A stretch of 64,000 bases of DNA from Aurantiacibacter sp. MUD61 (GTDB lineage Bacteria; Pseudomonadota; Alphaproteobacteria; Sphingomonadales; Sphingomonadaceae): assembly GCF_027912455.1 (NCBI RefSeq), contig NZ_CP115446.1, forward strand, positions 2,689,501 through 2,753,500, written 5' to 3'. A program made the position numbers and the translations under genes. Below, piece after piece: positions 8,232-17,893 of this stretch. Under the pieces are notes generated by a model. That model ran no database searches. It saw only the letters and a list, made by a program, of their open reading frames with translations, and had not been told where the DNA came from. Numbering within the stretch: position 1 is the stretch's first letter; every line of letters starts with the position of its first letter.

Positions 8232-9599
8232 CTATGCCGGACGCCCCGTCGCAGGCGGTCGATCTGCAGTCTCGTGCGCCCTCCGACGAGCTTGCCGCGT
8301 ATGGTAGACCTTCTGCCCAAATCGCCAGATGAAAGGCAGAGTTACGGCCAGTATGAAAGGCAGCCCTGAAAGGAAGCGGGCAGAAGACTGGGTGAATGCA
8401 ACAAGCGCATCGTTCAGCAGGATAAGATAATAGAACTGCGCCCAGAATGCGCCCGCGAGTGCATGTTTCCAAAGCCATCCAAACAGCATCCCGATCAGGC
8501 CGAATACCAGAACGCCAAAGTAGCTGAATGAGCGGAATGTGTCGGAAAAGCCGGTGTGCGTGATGCCCGGCGTGGCATACATTTCGTAATCCATGCCCTC
8601 CTGCGCCAACTCATGCTCCATCATGAGCGAATCCTTGAAATCGCGGCCAAGTGCGAAGGCAGGGACATAGCGCAGGACCAGATCGTTCCAGAGCTCGACG
8701 GGGCCCTCAGCCACATCCTGCTCGCGGGCATAATGAATATCGAGCGCAGCGATGGACAGCTCGGGTGCGTCATCGGCTTGGAAATAGGAGAAACGTTCAA
8801 AAGGAACGCCTTCCACGAAAGCGCTGACGACGGTCCCCTCTCCGCGCTGGATATAGGCGCGCACGTCACCCACCTGATGCAACAGCACCATGCCAAGGAA
8901 GCAAATTGCAAAGACCGCCACGCGTGGGGGGCGCCAGTTGAACACGAAGAATATGCTGCCACCGAGGATAATGAGTGTTTCGGCAATCATATGGCGTTTC
9001 ACATTGCCGCCAAAGCCGATGAGAACAGCACTCAGCGTAAGCAAGCCGATGATGAGATAAACTTTCCTCCCCGTCCTCGCGTAAAGCAGAGCAGCGATTG
9101 CCAGCGAGAAAAAGGTCGACTGGCCGAGCAGAAACCAGAGCGTCGCAACCCCCGTCCACATATTGCCGAGTTCGGATGTGTCTGTGGCGCTCAGCTGATA
9201 GTTCGCCACCGCCCCGATCAGCCAAAGCACAATGGCTCCGGCTAGCAGTTTCTGCTCGTATTTGTTCATCGGCGCACTCACGTTGCCGGGCAAGCGCCAG
9301 CGCTCGAATGCGGTGGTCTTGCGGCGCTGCTCGGCTGGCCCTCCAAGCAAACCGGAGGATGTCACATAAAACCCGAGCGCGAGCGCGATCAGAGCAGCCG
9401 TCATATAGAGGAAGAGAAAATCGGCGTTGAGCCAGGGCCCGTAGACATCGCGCTCCAAGTGCAGGGCCTGGGGAACAAAAAATGCCAGATATAGATACGC
9501 CACCACAACCGGCAGCGTCAGGATTTTCCTGATGCGCAGGACGCCGAAAGAGAACATCACGAGCGCCGTCGCGAGGAGCAGGAACAGGGCAAAACTCAT
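8232..9599 (-). CDS. Oligosaccharide repeat-unit polymerase (Wzy-like) membrane protein
   Basis: 455 aa with about ten to eleven hydrophobic segments spread along its length and one large hydrophilic loop (about 225-325) containing ERFSYFQADDAPELSIAAL. This architecture, many TM helices and one big periplasmic loop, is that of Wzy-type O-antigen/EPS polymerases. Sequence motifs in this family are weak, so the call rests on topology and context. It starts 38 bp from the acyltransferase gene. A second polymerase/ligase-like protein is encoded at 22904-24343. Confidence 0.75.
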   Translation of the reverse strand: MSFALFLLLATALVMFSFGVLRIRKILTLPVVVAYLYLAFFVPQALHLERDVYGPWLNADFLFLYMTAALIALALGFYVTSSGLLGGPAEQRRKTTAFERWRLPGNVSAPMNKYEQKLLAGAIVLWLIGAVANYQLSATDTSELGNMWTGVATLWFLLGQSTFFSLAIAALLYARTGRKVYLIIGLLTLSAVLIGFGGNVKRHMIAETLIILGGSIFFVFNWRPPRVAVFAICFLGMVLLHQVGDVRAYIQRGEGTVVSAFVEGVPFERFSYFQADDAPELSIAALDIHYAREQDVAEGPVELWNDLVLRYVPAFALGRDFKDSLMMEHELAQEGMDYEMYATPGITHTGFSDTFRSFSYFGVLVFGLIGMLFGWLWKHALAGAFWAQFYYLILLNDALVAFTQSSARFLSGLPFILAVTLPFIWRFGQKVYHTRQARRRAHETADRPPATGRPA

Positions 9600-9636
9600 T
9601 GTTTTCGGTCTATCCTGTCAATTCGATCCGTGGATG

Positions 9637-10677
9637 TCACGCACCCGAAACAGCCCTACGCTCATCCCATGACCGGATGGCCGCTCCGCCCAGCTTCAGC
9701 ATTGGTCGTTCGAGAAGCCTGTGAACCACATAGGACACGAGCAGGCTCGCTACTATGCAAATCGCGATGAATGCAAATCTATTCAGGGGCACCGCGACGC
9801 TTTCCGCCGCGATTGCCAAAGCTGAAATGACGGGCCCATGAACAAGGTAAAGCACGTAGGAAACTGCTCCCAATGTGACCCAGGGCCGGCCCAGTTCCAA
9901 GGTCCCCCGCAATTCCAGCGCCGCAGAGCCAGCGATTATCATCGTCGATGCCGTGCCCACCAAGATAATCCCGAGAGTTCCCATGTGGAAAGCATCGGTG
10001 AAAAGCACAGTGGCCACAAACAAAGCGATCCCGCTCCAGAGCCAGGTCCGGCTCGCGATGGAACGATTGCGAACAATCCACGCCGCTGCTGCACCGAATG
10101 CAAACAGGATGTTGACCGGCGAGAGCGGATAGAATTCGATCCCCATCCAGATGTTTGCGAGGCAAGCCACCATCCAGATGATGAAGAGCGCCCCGCCCCA
10201 TCGCCTGGAAAGGATGACGACCCCGAAGATCACGTAGAAAAGCATTTCGTGAAACAGGGTCCACGCCACGGTGAGCGGAGTTGGATTGATGTCCCCTGCA
10301 AGCAGGAAAGCGCTCACGATCGTTCCCGCCTCGCGGAACTCTGGCAATCCCAGCTGCGGCAGGATTTGATACGCCAGCAGCATCGGTATCAATATCGCCC
10401 AATAGATCGGATAAATGCGATTGATCCGTTTCAGGATATATTTCGGTGCCTGCTCGGGTCTGCCAAAATCCTTCTCATGCACCCAAAACATGACAAAGCC
10501 GGACAGCACGAAGAAGAAATAGATACCGGTCTGACCGGCGAGGAAAAAACGCTCCAGCAGCGGCGCGAGATCGTCCGCAGGCATGGCGTAGGCGGCGTGA
10601 AAAACGACAACACCAAGCGCCGCCACACCGCGCCCCAATTCCAGCGTCTGGATCTTGTTGCGTCCGCTATCTTTCAC
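9637..10677 (-). CDS. Acyltransferase family 3 membrane protein (OafA/ExoZ-like)
   Basis: About ten TM segments and the family signature R-x10-H near the N-terminus (LELGRGVAALGVVVFHAA), where the Arg and His are needed for O-acyl transfer from acyl-CoA to a sugar across the inner membrane. GTG 10677 is favoured: GAGGGA stands about nine bases upstream, whereas the earlier GTG at 10701 has no ribosome site. Product 346 aa, usual for the family. It probably O-acetylates the exopolysaccharide repeat unit. Confidence 0.9.
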   Translation of the reverse strand: MKDSGRNKIQTLELGRGVAALGVVVFHAAYAMPADDLAPLLERFFLAGQTGIYFFFVLSGFVMFWVHEKDFGRPEQAPKYILKRINRIYPIYWAILIPMLLAYQILPQLGLPEFREAGTIVSAFLLAGDINPTPLTVAWTLFHEMLFYVIFGVVILSRRWGGALFIIWMVACLANIWMGIEFYPLSPVNILFAFGAAAAWIVRNRSIASRTWLWSGIALFVATVLFTDAFHMGTLGIILVGTASTMIIAGSAALELRGTLELGRPWVTLGAVSYVLYLVHGPVISALAIAAESVAVPLNRFAFIAICIVASLLVSYVVHRLLERPMLKLGGAAIRSWDERRAVSGA

Positions 10678-10771
10678 ACGAAGTGATCCCTCTGGCCACA
10701 CGGCCGCTCACCATTGTCAGGCAATTTAACGCCTTGCAGGTCCGCGGCGTTGGCAACGAATAGGGTAAAGG

Positions 10772-11986
10772 TCAATCCAGCCTGACGCATTCGGGCTTGG
10801 CGGCCTTGCCCAGCATCCATCGATAAACTGCGATATGCTGTGAGGCGATGCTCGCCCAGCCGAACCGCTGCTCGGCAAGAATGCGCGCATTGCGTCCGGT
10901 CTCGGCCAGATGGCCCGACGCCAGATGTTCGGCAAGCTTGGATGCAAGTTCTTCTGCCGTCTGCGGGATTTCCAATGCCGCCTTCTGATCGAATCCTTCT
11001 GGGAGATTGCACTCCTGCGTCATCAAGGTCGGCAATCCCCACGACCATGCTTCGAGGATGGACATGGGCAGGCCTTCCGACTTCGAAGGCAGCACAAAGG
11101 CATCGGCATGCGCCAAGGCATTGTCCTTGCCATCGCCATGCAAAGGTCCCGGCAATACGACTTCATCGGAGACGAGGCCTGTTCGAGTAATCGCGCGCTC
11201 CACTTCCGCGAGGTGGCCGCCATCGTCCCAACCAGCGATGGCAATCCGCCAATTCGCAGCGAGTTCGGGATGCGTCTCGCGCAGCATTCCCCAAGCCTCG
11301 ATCAGTTCGACGATGCCCTTTTTCTGGTGGATGCGGCCGATGAACAGCAGTGTCTTGCGACCGTCTTCGGGCAACCAGTCCGGCCGGGCACGGCGCACAT
11401 CCAGATCGGGAATATGCGTGCCGTTCGGAATGATGGCGATGGGATTGGTAAGGCCGAAAGCGCGCATCGATGCCGCCTCCGACTCGTTGAGCGCATGCAT
11501 GCAGTGCGCGTGGCGCAGATTATCGTTTTCGAACAGCCAGCCGACGATCCTCTTCTTCCAACCCGCGTGTTGCAGCGCCCACGGATCGAGCATCCCTCGC
11601 GGAGAAATCATCACCGGCCCGCCCGTCTTGCGCCGCCAGTCTGATGCGATCACCGAGGGATACTGCCAGATTCCGTGAAGGTGGAGAACGTCATGTCCTC
11701 CCGCCAGAACGGCTTCTTTCATCCCGCGCGAATAAGCGAGAGAAGCGGGCGCCCCCCTTTCAAAGACGTGCGGCTTGATCGGTGTCCAGGCACCTTCATC
11801 CTGTGCACTTTCACTGTCCGATGGAGCATAGACGCTGACGTCTATGCCAGCCCGATTAAGCTGCAGCGCCGATTGCCGGACCGAATGGAACAGACCGCCC
11901 GCGAGCCGCGAGATACTACCGGTGACGATCCCCAGCGAAAACTCCGCTGGATCGCGATCCCGTGCCGTCGATTCAGGAGACGGCAT
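10772..11986 (-). CDS. Glycosyltransferase family 4
   Basis: 404 aa GT-B enzyme. The open frame extends to 12241, but this part overlaps the upstream gene. ATG 11986 (MPSPESTARDRD) overlaps the upstream stop by only 14 bp. N-terminal Rossmann domain with GSISRLAGGLFHSVRQSA, linker PNGTHIP, and the C-terminal donor-binding E-x7-E region in SEGLPMSILEAWSWGLPTL. It likely adds one sugar of the exopolysaccharide repeat unit on the cytoplasmic face. Donor unknown. Confidence 0.9.
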   Translation of the reverse strand: MPSPESTARDRDPAEFSLGIVTGSISRLAGGLFHSVRQSALQLNRAGIDVSVYAPSDSESAQDEGAWTPIKPHVFERGAPASLAYSRGMKEAVLAGGHDVLHLHGIWQYPSVIASDWRRKTGGPVMISPRGMLDPWALQHAGWKKRIVGWLFENDNLRHAHCMHALNESEAASMRAFGLTNPIAIIPNGTHIPDLDVRRARPDWLPEDGRKTLLFIGRIHQKKGIVELIEAWGMLRETHPELAANWRIAIAGWDDGGHLAEVERAITRTGLVSDEVVLPGPLHGDGKDNALAHADAFVLPSKSEGLPMSILEAWSWGLPTLMTQECNLPEGFDQKAALEIPQTAEELASKLAEHLASGHLAETGRNARILAEQRFGWASIASQHIAVYRWMLGKAAKPECVRLD

Positions 11987-13193
11987 CGATTTTGCGTTCG
12001 GATAGCTTGTCGAGAATGATCCGGTCGAGCAGGCCCAGTTTCCGGCGCCTCGAATGCTTAAGCGCAGCCTGCGCGGCATTCGCCATGTTCTTGCCGAAGC
12101 GTTCGGGCCCCCAATCCGCGATTGCAGCGGCAGCGCGCTCTCCCATCGCAGCCCGTTCGGCATCCGACATGCGGAACAGCTTTTCGATAGCCTCGGCAAT
12201 GCCTTCAACTGTGGGCTCCACGATGAAGCCGCTTTCGCCATCGGTGACGACCGTGCGCCCTACGCCGCAGGGCTCCGACACGGTAACGGGAAGACCCGCT
12301 GCCATGCCTTCATTCACCACCAGACCCCATTGCTCCACGGTGGAGACATGGGCGAAGCCTTCTGACAGGCCGTAGAAGATGGGCAGAACATCATAGCCGC
12401 GATAGCCGGGCAGGTGAACATGATCGGCCACGCCGGCATCGCGCGCTGCCGTTTCGATATTCGCGCGCTCTTCGCCATCCCCGAGGATGACAAGATCTGG
12501 GCTATCGCCTCCCACCGCACTGCGGGCCCGTGCGAATGCGCGGACGAGGTTCGGGAGGTTCTTCTTCGCAATGAAACGCGCAGATGCGAGGATGTAGCGC
12601 TCGGGGAGATTGTGCTCGGCTCGCAGGGCGCCCGCATTGCTGCGCGCTTCGGTAGCCAGCTTTGCAAAATGGCTGTTGCCGACCGCATTATAGCCCAGGA
12701 AAATGCGATCTTCAGCCATGCCGAGTATCTTGATGTAATCAGCATGCGGCGGACCACCGACAAGCGCAGCATCACAAAGCGACACGATGCGCTTCTTGGT
12801 CCATTCGCGGACCTTCGAGCGATCCGCATCATCGATCTGGCTTTCCGACATGACGATGAGCGGCACGGACTGGCCATGCGCCCATTTGATCGCCGCAGCG
12901 CTCAGCGGGCTGCTCCATCCCGGGATGGCGATCACGTCAGGACGCACACGATTGAGGCATTCGTCCATCCGCTCTTGCAGCACGCCCTCGGCAAGCCCCT
13001 GCATGAAGGCAGCGCTGCTTTCGAACAGGCGTTCAACGCTGTACCCATCGCTCGCCTCGACAGTGAATTCGGCGAAGCCGCCTTCATTCTCGCCGACGAT
13101 GACGACCAGATCGTCGATCTGCTCACTCGCACCGCGATAGCGGGCGTCGTGGTAATGGCCGATTTGGCTGGTCAGTATCGCAAGCCGGGTCAT
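11973..13193 (-). CDS. Glycosyltransferase family 4
   Basis: 406 aa GT-B protein. LILGDGEERANIE-like C-terminal nucleotide region, HLPGYRGYDVLPIFYGLSEG (visible near 290-310) and the donor motif GFAHVSTVEQWGLVVNEGMA are typical of GT4. The N-terminal acceptor domain starts MTRLAILTSQIGHYHDARY. Its stop overlaps the start of the next glycosyltransferase (10772-11986), indicating translational coupling. Confidence 0.9.
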   Translation of the reverse strand: MTRLAILTSQIGHYHDARYRGASEQIDDLVVIVGENEGGFAEFTVEASDGYSVERLFESSAAFMQGLAEGVLQERMDECLNRVRPDVIAIPGWSSPLSAAAIKWAHGQSVPLIVMSESQIDDADRSKVREWTKKRIVSLCDAALVGGPPHADYIKILGMAEDRIFLGYNAVGNSHFAKLATEARSNAGALRAEHNLPERYILASARFIAKKNLPNLVRAFARARSAVGGDSPDLVILGDGEERANIETAARDAGVADHVHLPGYRGYDVLPIFYGLSEGFAHVSTVEQWGLVVNEGMAAGLPVTVSEPCGVGRTVVTDGESGFIVEPTVEGIAEAIEKLFRMSDAERAAMGERAAAAIADWGPERFGKNMANAAQAALKHSRRRKLGLLDRIILDKLSERKIDAVS

Positions 13194-13244
13194 GCCGCTG
13201 TCTTTCTGTTTTCGATCTGCACTAAGTTATTCACTTGCCGGTCT

Positions 13245-13799
13245 TTACGGACGCGTCAGCGTTCCATCCGGCTGGATGAGGCGGCGCTGGGTTGCGGGCG
13301 CTCCGGCGATCAGGCTGTTGGCGGGGTAATCGCCTTTCACCACCGAATTGGCCGCGACAATCGATCCTGAGCGAATATGCGCACCGGGGCCGATGTGGAC
13401 ACCCCTGCCGATCCACACATTGTCTTCAATCACAATCGGGCTCACCGCGAACCCCTGCCCCCGCACGCCCTCGGCGGGAATAAAGCGGTGATCCTGGTCG
13501 CGGATCGACACGTATTCGCCAACAGCGACGTTGTTTCCGATCGTAATCGCGTCCCCGGCGACGAGATGCGTGCCCGTGTTAAGCGACACGTCGTCACCGA
13601 TTGTAATGCGTGACGTCTTGCCGGTCTGGAAGAACACATCATGCCCGATCATTGCATTGCGACCGATCGTGACATTGCGGAAAGGCAAAGGCAGGCGAAT
13701 GCGCCCTGTAAACTGCGCCCCTGCCCCGATACGCTTGAAAAAAAGCGGGCAGCTGAGACGCATCAGGGCGCCTTTGAATTTCCAGATCGCAGGGATCAT
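13245..13799 (-). CDS. Left-handed beta-helix acyltransferase (WbbJ/LacA-like)
   Basis: 184 aa made mostly of hexapeptide repeats ([LIV]-G-x4 steps) from about residue 40 to 165, e.g. IGRNAMIGHDVFF, ITIGNNVAVGEYVSI, VWIGRGVHIGPGA. The conserved QDHRF segment carries a candidate catalytic His. Proteins of this size acetylate sugars in O-antigen and capsule clusters. It is separated by 51 bp from the upstream gene of the group at 11973-13193 and follows the FkbM methyltransferase by 10 bp. Confidence 0.9.
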   Translation of the reverse strand: MIPAIWKFKGALMRLSCPLFFKRIGAGAQFTGRIRLPLPFRNVTIGRNAMIGHDVFFQTGKTSRITIGDDVSLNTGTHLVAGDAITIGNNVAVGEYVSIRDQDHRFIPAEGVRGQGFAVSPIVIEDNVWIGRGVHIGPGAHIRSGSIVAANSVVKGDYPANSLIAGAPATQRRLIQPDGTLTRP

Positions 13800-13809
13800 G
13801 TGCGGCCCC

Positions 13810-14694
13810 TCAGCGCTTCAGCGCTGCGATAGCAGCGTCGCCTTCCGGATAGTGATCTACCAGCAAATTGCCTGCCAATCCGCGTGCACGCCGCATGCGG
13901 AAGCGAGTAACGAGCGCATCATCGATGATGGCGCGCCGCACGCAAATCCAGTTGGACTGGCCGAAATTGTCGAGGCTGAAATGATAACCGGTCGCCTCAA
14001 GTCCTTCGGGAAGCAGGCGGCAGAGGACGTAATCGGGGACCAGAAGATCGAAGAAATGTCGCAGCGAAATCCCGGCTGCAAGGGTCGCATGGTTATATTC
14101 GAACTGGATGAAATCCACGCCGCCGTGTGACAGGCTCTGGGTCAGGCCCTGCAATACGGCGAGATCGTGCCCTTCGGCATCGACTTTCAGCACATCGACG
14201 TGATCAATTCTAAGGCGCTCTAGCTCTGCGTCACCCTTTCGCGCTTCGAGCACAAGGGTCTCGACATCGCCGTCTGCAGAATAGTCAGTGTGAGCGGATG
14301 CGAGCTCGGGCCGACCAGAGACGGTCTGGATTTCGAGTGTTCCACTCTCATCTGACAGCGCAGCGTTGACGAGCGTCACGTGCTTGCCGCCAACCGCTTT
14401 CTCCAACATGGCAAAAGTCGCTGCCACAGGTTCGTAGCAGACAAGCTGACAGTTGGGGGCGAAGCGCAAAATGCCTTCCGCCCATTCGCCTTTATTGGCC
14501 CCGACATCCACGGCGCACGATATCCCGCGCGATGCCAGCGTCTGCTGGAACCAGCGCTCACCATTCGCGGTGATCTGGACGCTGCGGTTTTCATAGGCAG
14601 CCACCAACCGGCTGGCGAATACATAGGCGGCATAGGATCCCGGCACACGGCGCGCGAGGCTGCGCCAGGCAAGCTTGTCGACCAGGCCGATCAT
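13810..14694 (-). CDS. FkbM-family SAM-dependent methyltransferase
   Basis: 294 aa. The start at ATG 14694 overlaps the stop of the upstream glycosyltransferase (ATGA at 14691-14694); an in-frame upstream extension to 14808 lies inside that gene and is not supported. The SAM site is VDVGANKGEW with a following acidic strand CYEPVAATF, and the FkbM signature DVLKVDAEGHDLAVLQGL is clear. FkbM enzymes O-methylate sugars or polyketides; in this setting, methylation of an exopolysaccharide sugar is likely. Confidence 0.9.
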   Translation of the reverse strand: MIGLVDKLAWRSLARRVPGSYAAYVFASRLVAAYENRSVQITANGERWFQQTLASRGISCAVDVGANKGEWAEGILRFAPNCQLVCYEPVAATFAMLEKAVGGKHVTLVNAALSDESGTLEIQTVSGRPELASAHTDYSADGDVETLVLEARKGDAELERLRIDHVDVLKVDAEGHDLAVLQGLTQSLSHGGVDFIQFEYNHATLAAGISLRHFFDLLVPDYVLCRLLPEGLEATGYHFSLDNFGQSNWICVRRAIIDDALVTRFRMRRARGLAGNLLVDHYPEGDAAIAALKR

Positions 14695-15782
14695 TTCGCT
14701 GCGCTTTCCAAAGACATCGTGCAATTTTTCCCTATGGCCGCCAGCAGTTCCACGGCGCGGTCGGACCAATAGATGCCGTTGCCCGTTTGTAAAACCCGCG
14801 GATGGCAAATTTCTTCGGCAATCGTCATCAAAAGCGCATCCGCGCTACCGACCGAAATATGGTCCGCCGGATAGTTCGTCACCTGATCGCACGTTGGCAG
14901 AGCGAAGATCGGAACGCCGGTCGCCAAATGATCGTAGAGCCGCATCGGCGAACAAAAATGGTTGAGCTGTGTTGCGGCGTAGGGGATCAATGCCGCGTCC
15001 ATCGCCTGAGCGTAGAGATGCATCTGCTCATGCGGCAAGCGGCCTGTGATGACGACTTTTTCCGAGCGCAAAGCCGGATGAGCCGCCGTCAAATCGTCAA
15101 CCACCGGCCCCGCTACGAGGAATGTGCCCACTTCTTCCAGAGCGATCACACGCTCGATCAGGGCAAGGTCCAGCCGATCCGACAATCCCCCGAGCACACC
15201 GAGTACCGGCGCTTTCCGGCCCTTCAACATGTCCAGCTCGCTATCTTCGCGCTCAGCGAACCGCTTTTCGGTAGCGTTGGCTGAGGTGACGGTCCGCGCG
15301 GCGGGGATATTATCCTCTGCAATCGCGCGCTGGCGAAGGGCATCGGACACATAAGCGCTCAGACACGCGCGGCGCTGCATGGCGGCTTCGCGTTGGCGCG
15401 CGTTGCCCCAGCCCGAATAGCTCGCATAATCATCCGCAGTATAGGTCACGATCGGCAGTTTGCCGTCCAGCATCGCCGCAAGCGGTGCGTAGGCAGGAGA
15501 CGTCAGCAGGACGACCGGGTTTTCCAGGTCCCTCGCGAGGCGCAGAATGCGGCGACACAGCAGTCGCTGGCCGATGAAAGCGGTGCGCGAAGCCCAGCCC
15601 GGCGGCACAAACGGCTGCTCGACGCGCAATTGCCCCTCGCCCGTCTTTTCCTCGCTCGCTTTGGCGGTGGGGCTCGTGAAAGGAGCGATCCCAATGACCT
15701 GCGTTTCGGCAGCGAGGGCCTCAGCCAGGCGGCGGTGCCAAATGGTGTTCACGTCAGCAAAAATGATGTCTGGCTTTGCCAT
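14691..15782 (-). CDS. Glycosyltransferase, GT-B fold
   Basis: 363 aa. PIVTYTADDYASYSGW and CLSAYVSDALRQRA resemble the glycosyltransferases of exopolysaccharide clusters that carry a D-x-x-S/Y acceptor region. The C-terminal half has VLGVLGGLSDRLDLALIERV and an EQMHLYAQAMDAALIPY donor region. It overlaps the FkbM gene by 4 bp and follows the next glycosyltransferase by 4 bp. Donor and acceptor unknown. Confidence 0.82.
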   Translation of the reverse strand: MAKPDIIFADVNTIWHRRLAEALAAETQVIGIAPFTSPTAKASEEKTGEGQLRVEQPFVPPGWASRTAFIGQRLLCRRILRLARDLENPVVLLTSPAYAPLAAMLDGKLPIVTYTADDYASYSGWGNARQREAAMQRRACLSAYVSDALRQRAIAEDNIPAARTVTSANATEKRFAEREDSELDMLKGRKAPVLGVLGGLSDRLDLALIERVIALEEVGTFLVAGPVVDDLTAAHPALRSEKVVITGRLPHEQMHLYAQAMDAALIPYAATQLNHFCSPMRLYDHLATGVPIFALPTCDQVTNYPADHISVGSADALLMTIAEEICHPRVLQTGNGIYWSDRAVELLAAIGKNCTMSLESAAK

Positions 15783-15786
15783 GCCG

Positions 15787-16890
15787 CTAAGCCGCCTCTC
15801 TGCGGGAAAGCAATTGCGTGTAGATGTCTTCGACGCGGCGACTCATCGTCTGGATCGAGAAATGGGTCTGGCAATCGGCGATACCGTCTGTCGCCATTCG
15901 TGCCCGCAATTCCGCTTCGTCACGCAGGCGAAGGATTGCATCCGCAGCCTCCTCCGCTTCCTCATAAGGCACTGCCGTCACCCCGCGGCACAGATCGATA
16001 ACTTCATCGCTGCCCGTCCCGGTGCGATAGGCCACCACCGGGCGGCCATAGGAAACCGGCTCCACCATGCTCAGCCCGAAAGTGTCGACCGATGAAGTGA
16101 ACGCACCCAGATCGACTTTTCGCCAGAAATCGCCGATTTCGGAAACGAAGCCTTCGAAACTGACGGCTTTGGCCAGCCCCATCTGCTCTGCTTTGGCGTG
16201 GTAATGGCTGGCAAGCGGCCCATCGCCTGCGACAGCAAACCGAATATCAGGATCGCGCCTGTGAACCGCGCCCGCAATTTCCAGAAATTCATCGAGCCCT
16301 TTGCGCTCCGAAAGGCGAAGAGCGATGCCCACTGTGAAAGGCCGCCCGGAGCTCCTCTCCAATGCATCTGCCTCCAAAACCGGCATCCGGACGCCATTGT
16401 GCACGGTTACAGGATCGAAACCCGAATGCTCGCGGCGCCAAGCCTGCGCTGCCCAATCGCTCACTGCGAGCAAGGCATCGCAACGCGATAGCAGCATACG
16501 GTCCAGTGCCGAATGCAATCGCCGCTTCCAATTGGGCGGGTAGATCTGCAGCGATGGCCGCGTGTGAAGATGCGCCACCAATGCAAAATCGCGTTTCGAG
16601 CCGAACACAGCAGCCAACCACGATGGTGCGAGATGAAGATGGACGACCTCGGGAGCAAAATCGGCGAGGACCTGACGGGCAGAGCGCAGCTGCGCCAAGG
16701 GATGACCCGGCGCGAAATCGACCATGAACCCTTCACATGCTTCGAGCAGCCTCTCGGCACCTGCACGTTCGCGCCCGGTCACCAGAATGCGGATTTCGTG
16801 TCCGCTCGACACCTGCTCTCGCGCAAGCTCCAGCGCCATTTTCTGCGCCCCGCCAAAAGGGACGCTGCGCAATATGTGCAGGATGCGCAT
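15787..16890 (-). CDS. Glycosyltransferase family 4
   Basis: 367 aa GT-B. N-terminal MRILHILRSVPFGGAQKMAL has the G-G-A-Q loop, followed by EVVHLHLAPSWLAAVFG, VHNGVRMPVLE and a donor motif around FGLSMVEPVSYGRPVVAY. It is among the most clearly recognisable GT4 enzymes in the cluster. It starts 11 bp downstream of the sulfotransferase gene and ends 4 bp before the next glycosyltransferase, so all three are probably one transcript. Confidence 0.93.
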   Translation of the reverse strand: MRILHILRSVPFGGAQKMALELAREQVSSGHEIRILVTGRERAGAERLLEACEGFMVDFAPGHPLAQLRSARQVLADFAPEVVHLHLAPSWLAAVFGSKRDFALVAHLHTRPSLQIYPPNWKRRLHSALDRMLLSRCDALLAVSDWAAQAWRREHSGFDPVTVHNGVRMPVLEADALERSSGRPFTVGIALRLSERKGLDEFLEIAGAVHRRDPDIRFAVAGDGPLASHYHAKAEQMGLAKAVSFEGFVSEIGDFWRKVDLGAFTSSVDTFGLSMVEPVSYGRPVVAYRTGTGSDEVIDLCRGVTAVPYEEAEEAADAILRLRDEAELRARMATDGIADCQTHFSIQTMSRRVEDIYTQLLSRREAA

Positions 16891-16901
16891 CGGCGTCGCC
16901 G

Positions 16902-17798
16902 TCAGCCGCGTTGCTGCGCGCCGAAAACCACGTCCGCAACTCCAAGCTCTGTCAGCTTCCCTCGTGTGTTTTCGACGAGGTAGCTTGCCTCAGCTTCGCT
17001 CAAGGTCTTCTTCCAGCTGCCGATACTTTTCGGACTGATCGGCTCGCCGATGCGCTTGTGATGCTCGCGCTGGCCGTACACCGGCGCATTGGCTGCATGA
17101 ACTTCAGGATCGAGCATGTGCTCCGAATAGGGCACGCCGAGGAAGTCGCAGGTGGCAGGCACAATCGCGGAAGGCTCGCTGACAAGCTCTTCATAAGCTA
17201 CGAGATGCGTGCGGGAGCTATCGACGCTCAAATACTGGTTGCACAGCTCGTTATAAAAGCTCGTGTAATTTTCCAGCGAAGGCTTCGGGAGGTTCTTGGC
17301 CCGCTTCATGCTGGCAAAGGCGTCACGCGGATCGCGAACACAGAAAACAAACTGCGCCTTGGGAAACGCCTGCGCCAGTTTGGTCATATGCAGAGCGTGG
17401 CCGGGCGTCTTCTCGAAGAAACGCGAAGCGCTGTCCTTCTGCGCGATGTAATGCGCGGCAAGCTTGTCGAACAGTTCGGCACGGCTGCGAGAGGCTTCGA
17501 TCATCGCGCGCCAGTCACTCTCAGGCAATCCCGGATAGGACAGCTTCTGGTAGTTGCGCAGCAGGAAGAACTGCGTTTCATCACCGACGGTGACGAGTTC
17601 ATCGTTGCAGGCAAGAACCGTCGCCAGAAGGCTGGTTCCTGCACGCGGCACGCCCAGCAGGAAAACGTGGTTCTCGTCGGATTCCCCCCAGGAGCGCCAG
17701 ACACGCGCTGCGGCCAGTGCGCCTGCCGGATCACTCAAAACGCGTTTTGCACGAGCGACGAGAGAGCCGGGGGTGTTGTGGGGTTTCTGCTGGTTCAT
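16902..17798 (-). CDS. Sulfotransferase family protein (PAPS-dependent)
   Basis: 298 aa from ATG 17798; a TTG start 18 codons earlier is possible. The 5'-phosphosulfate loop is VFLLGVPRAGTSLLATVL and the 3'-phosphate-binding region is FVFCVRDPRDAFASMK, both diagnostic of the sulfotransferase fold. In an exopolysaccharide cluster its substrate is most likely a sugar hydroxyl, which would give a sulfated polysaccharide, common in marine bacteria. No PAPS synthesis genes (cysD/cysN/cysC) are in the window. Confidence 0.88.
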   Translation of the reverse strand: MNQQKPHNTPGSLVARAKRVLSDPAGALAAARVWRSWGESDENHVFLLGVPRAGTSLLATVLACNDELVTVGDETQFFLLRNYQKLSYPGLPESDWRAMIEASRSRAELFDKLAAHYIAQKDSASRFFEKTPGHALHMTKLAQAFPKAQFVFCVRDPRDAFASMKRAKNLPKPSLENYTSFYNELCNQYLSVDSSRTHLVAYEELVSEPSAIVPATCDFLGVPYSEHMLDPEVHAANAPVYGQREHHKRIGEPISPKSIGSWKKTLSEAEASYLVENTRGKLTELGVADVVFGAQQRG

Positions 17799-17893
17799 TC
17801 GGGCTCTGCCATTCCGGTTTAACAATTTCGGGGAGGGAAACTGATCGCTCAAAGACCGCCGTGCAAGCCGGAGATCAGCCCGCTGTCACCCCA

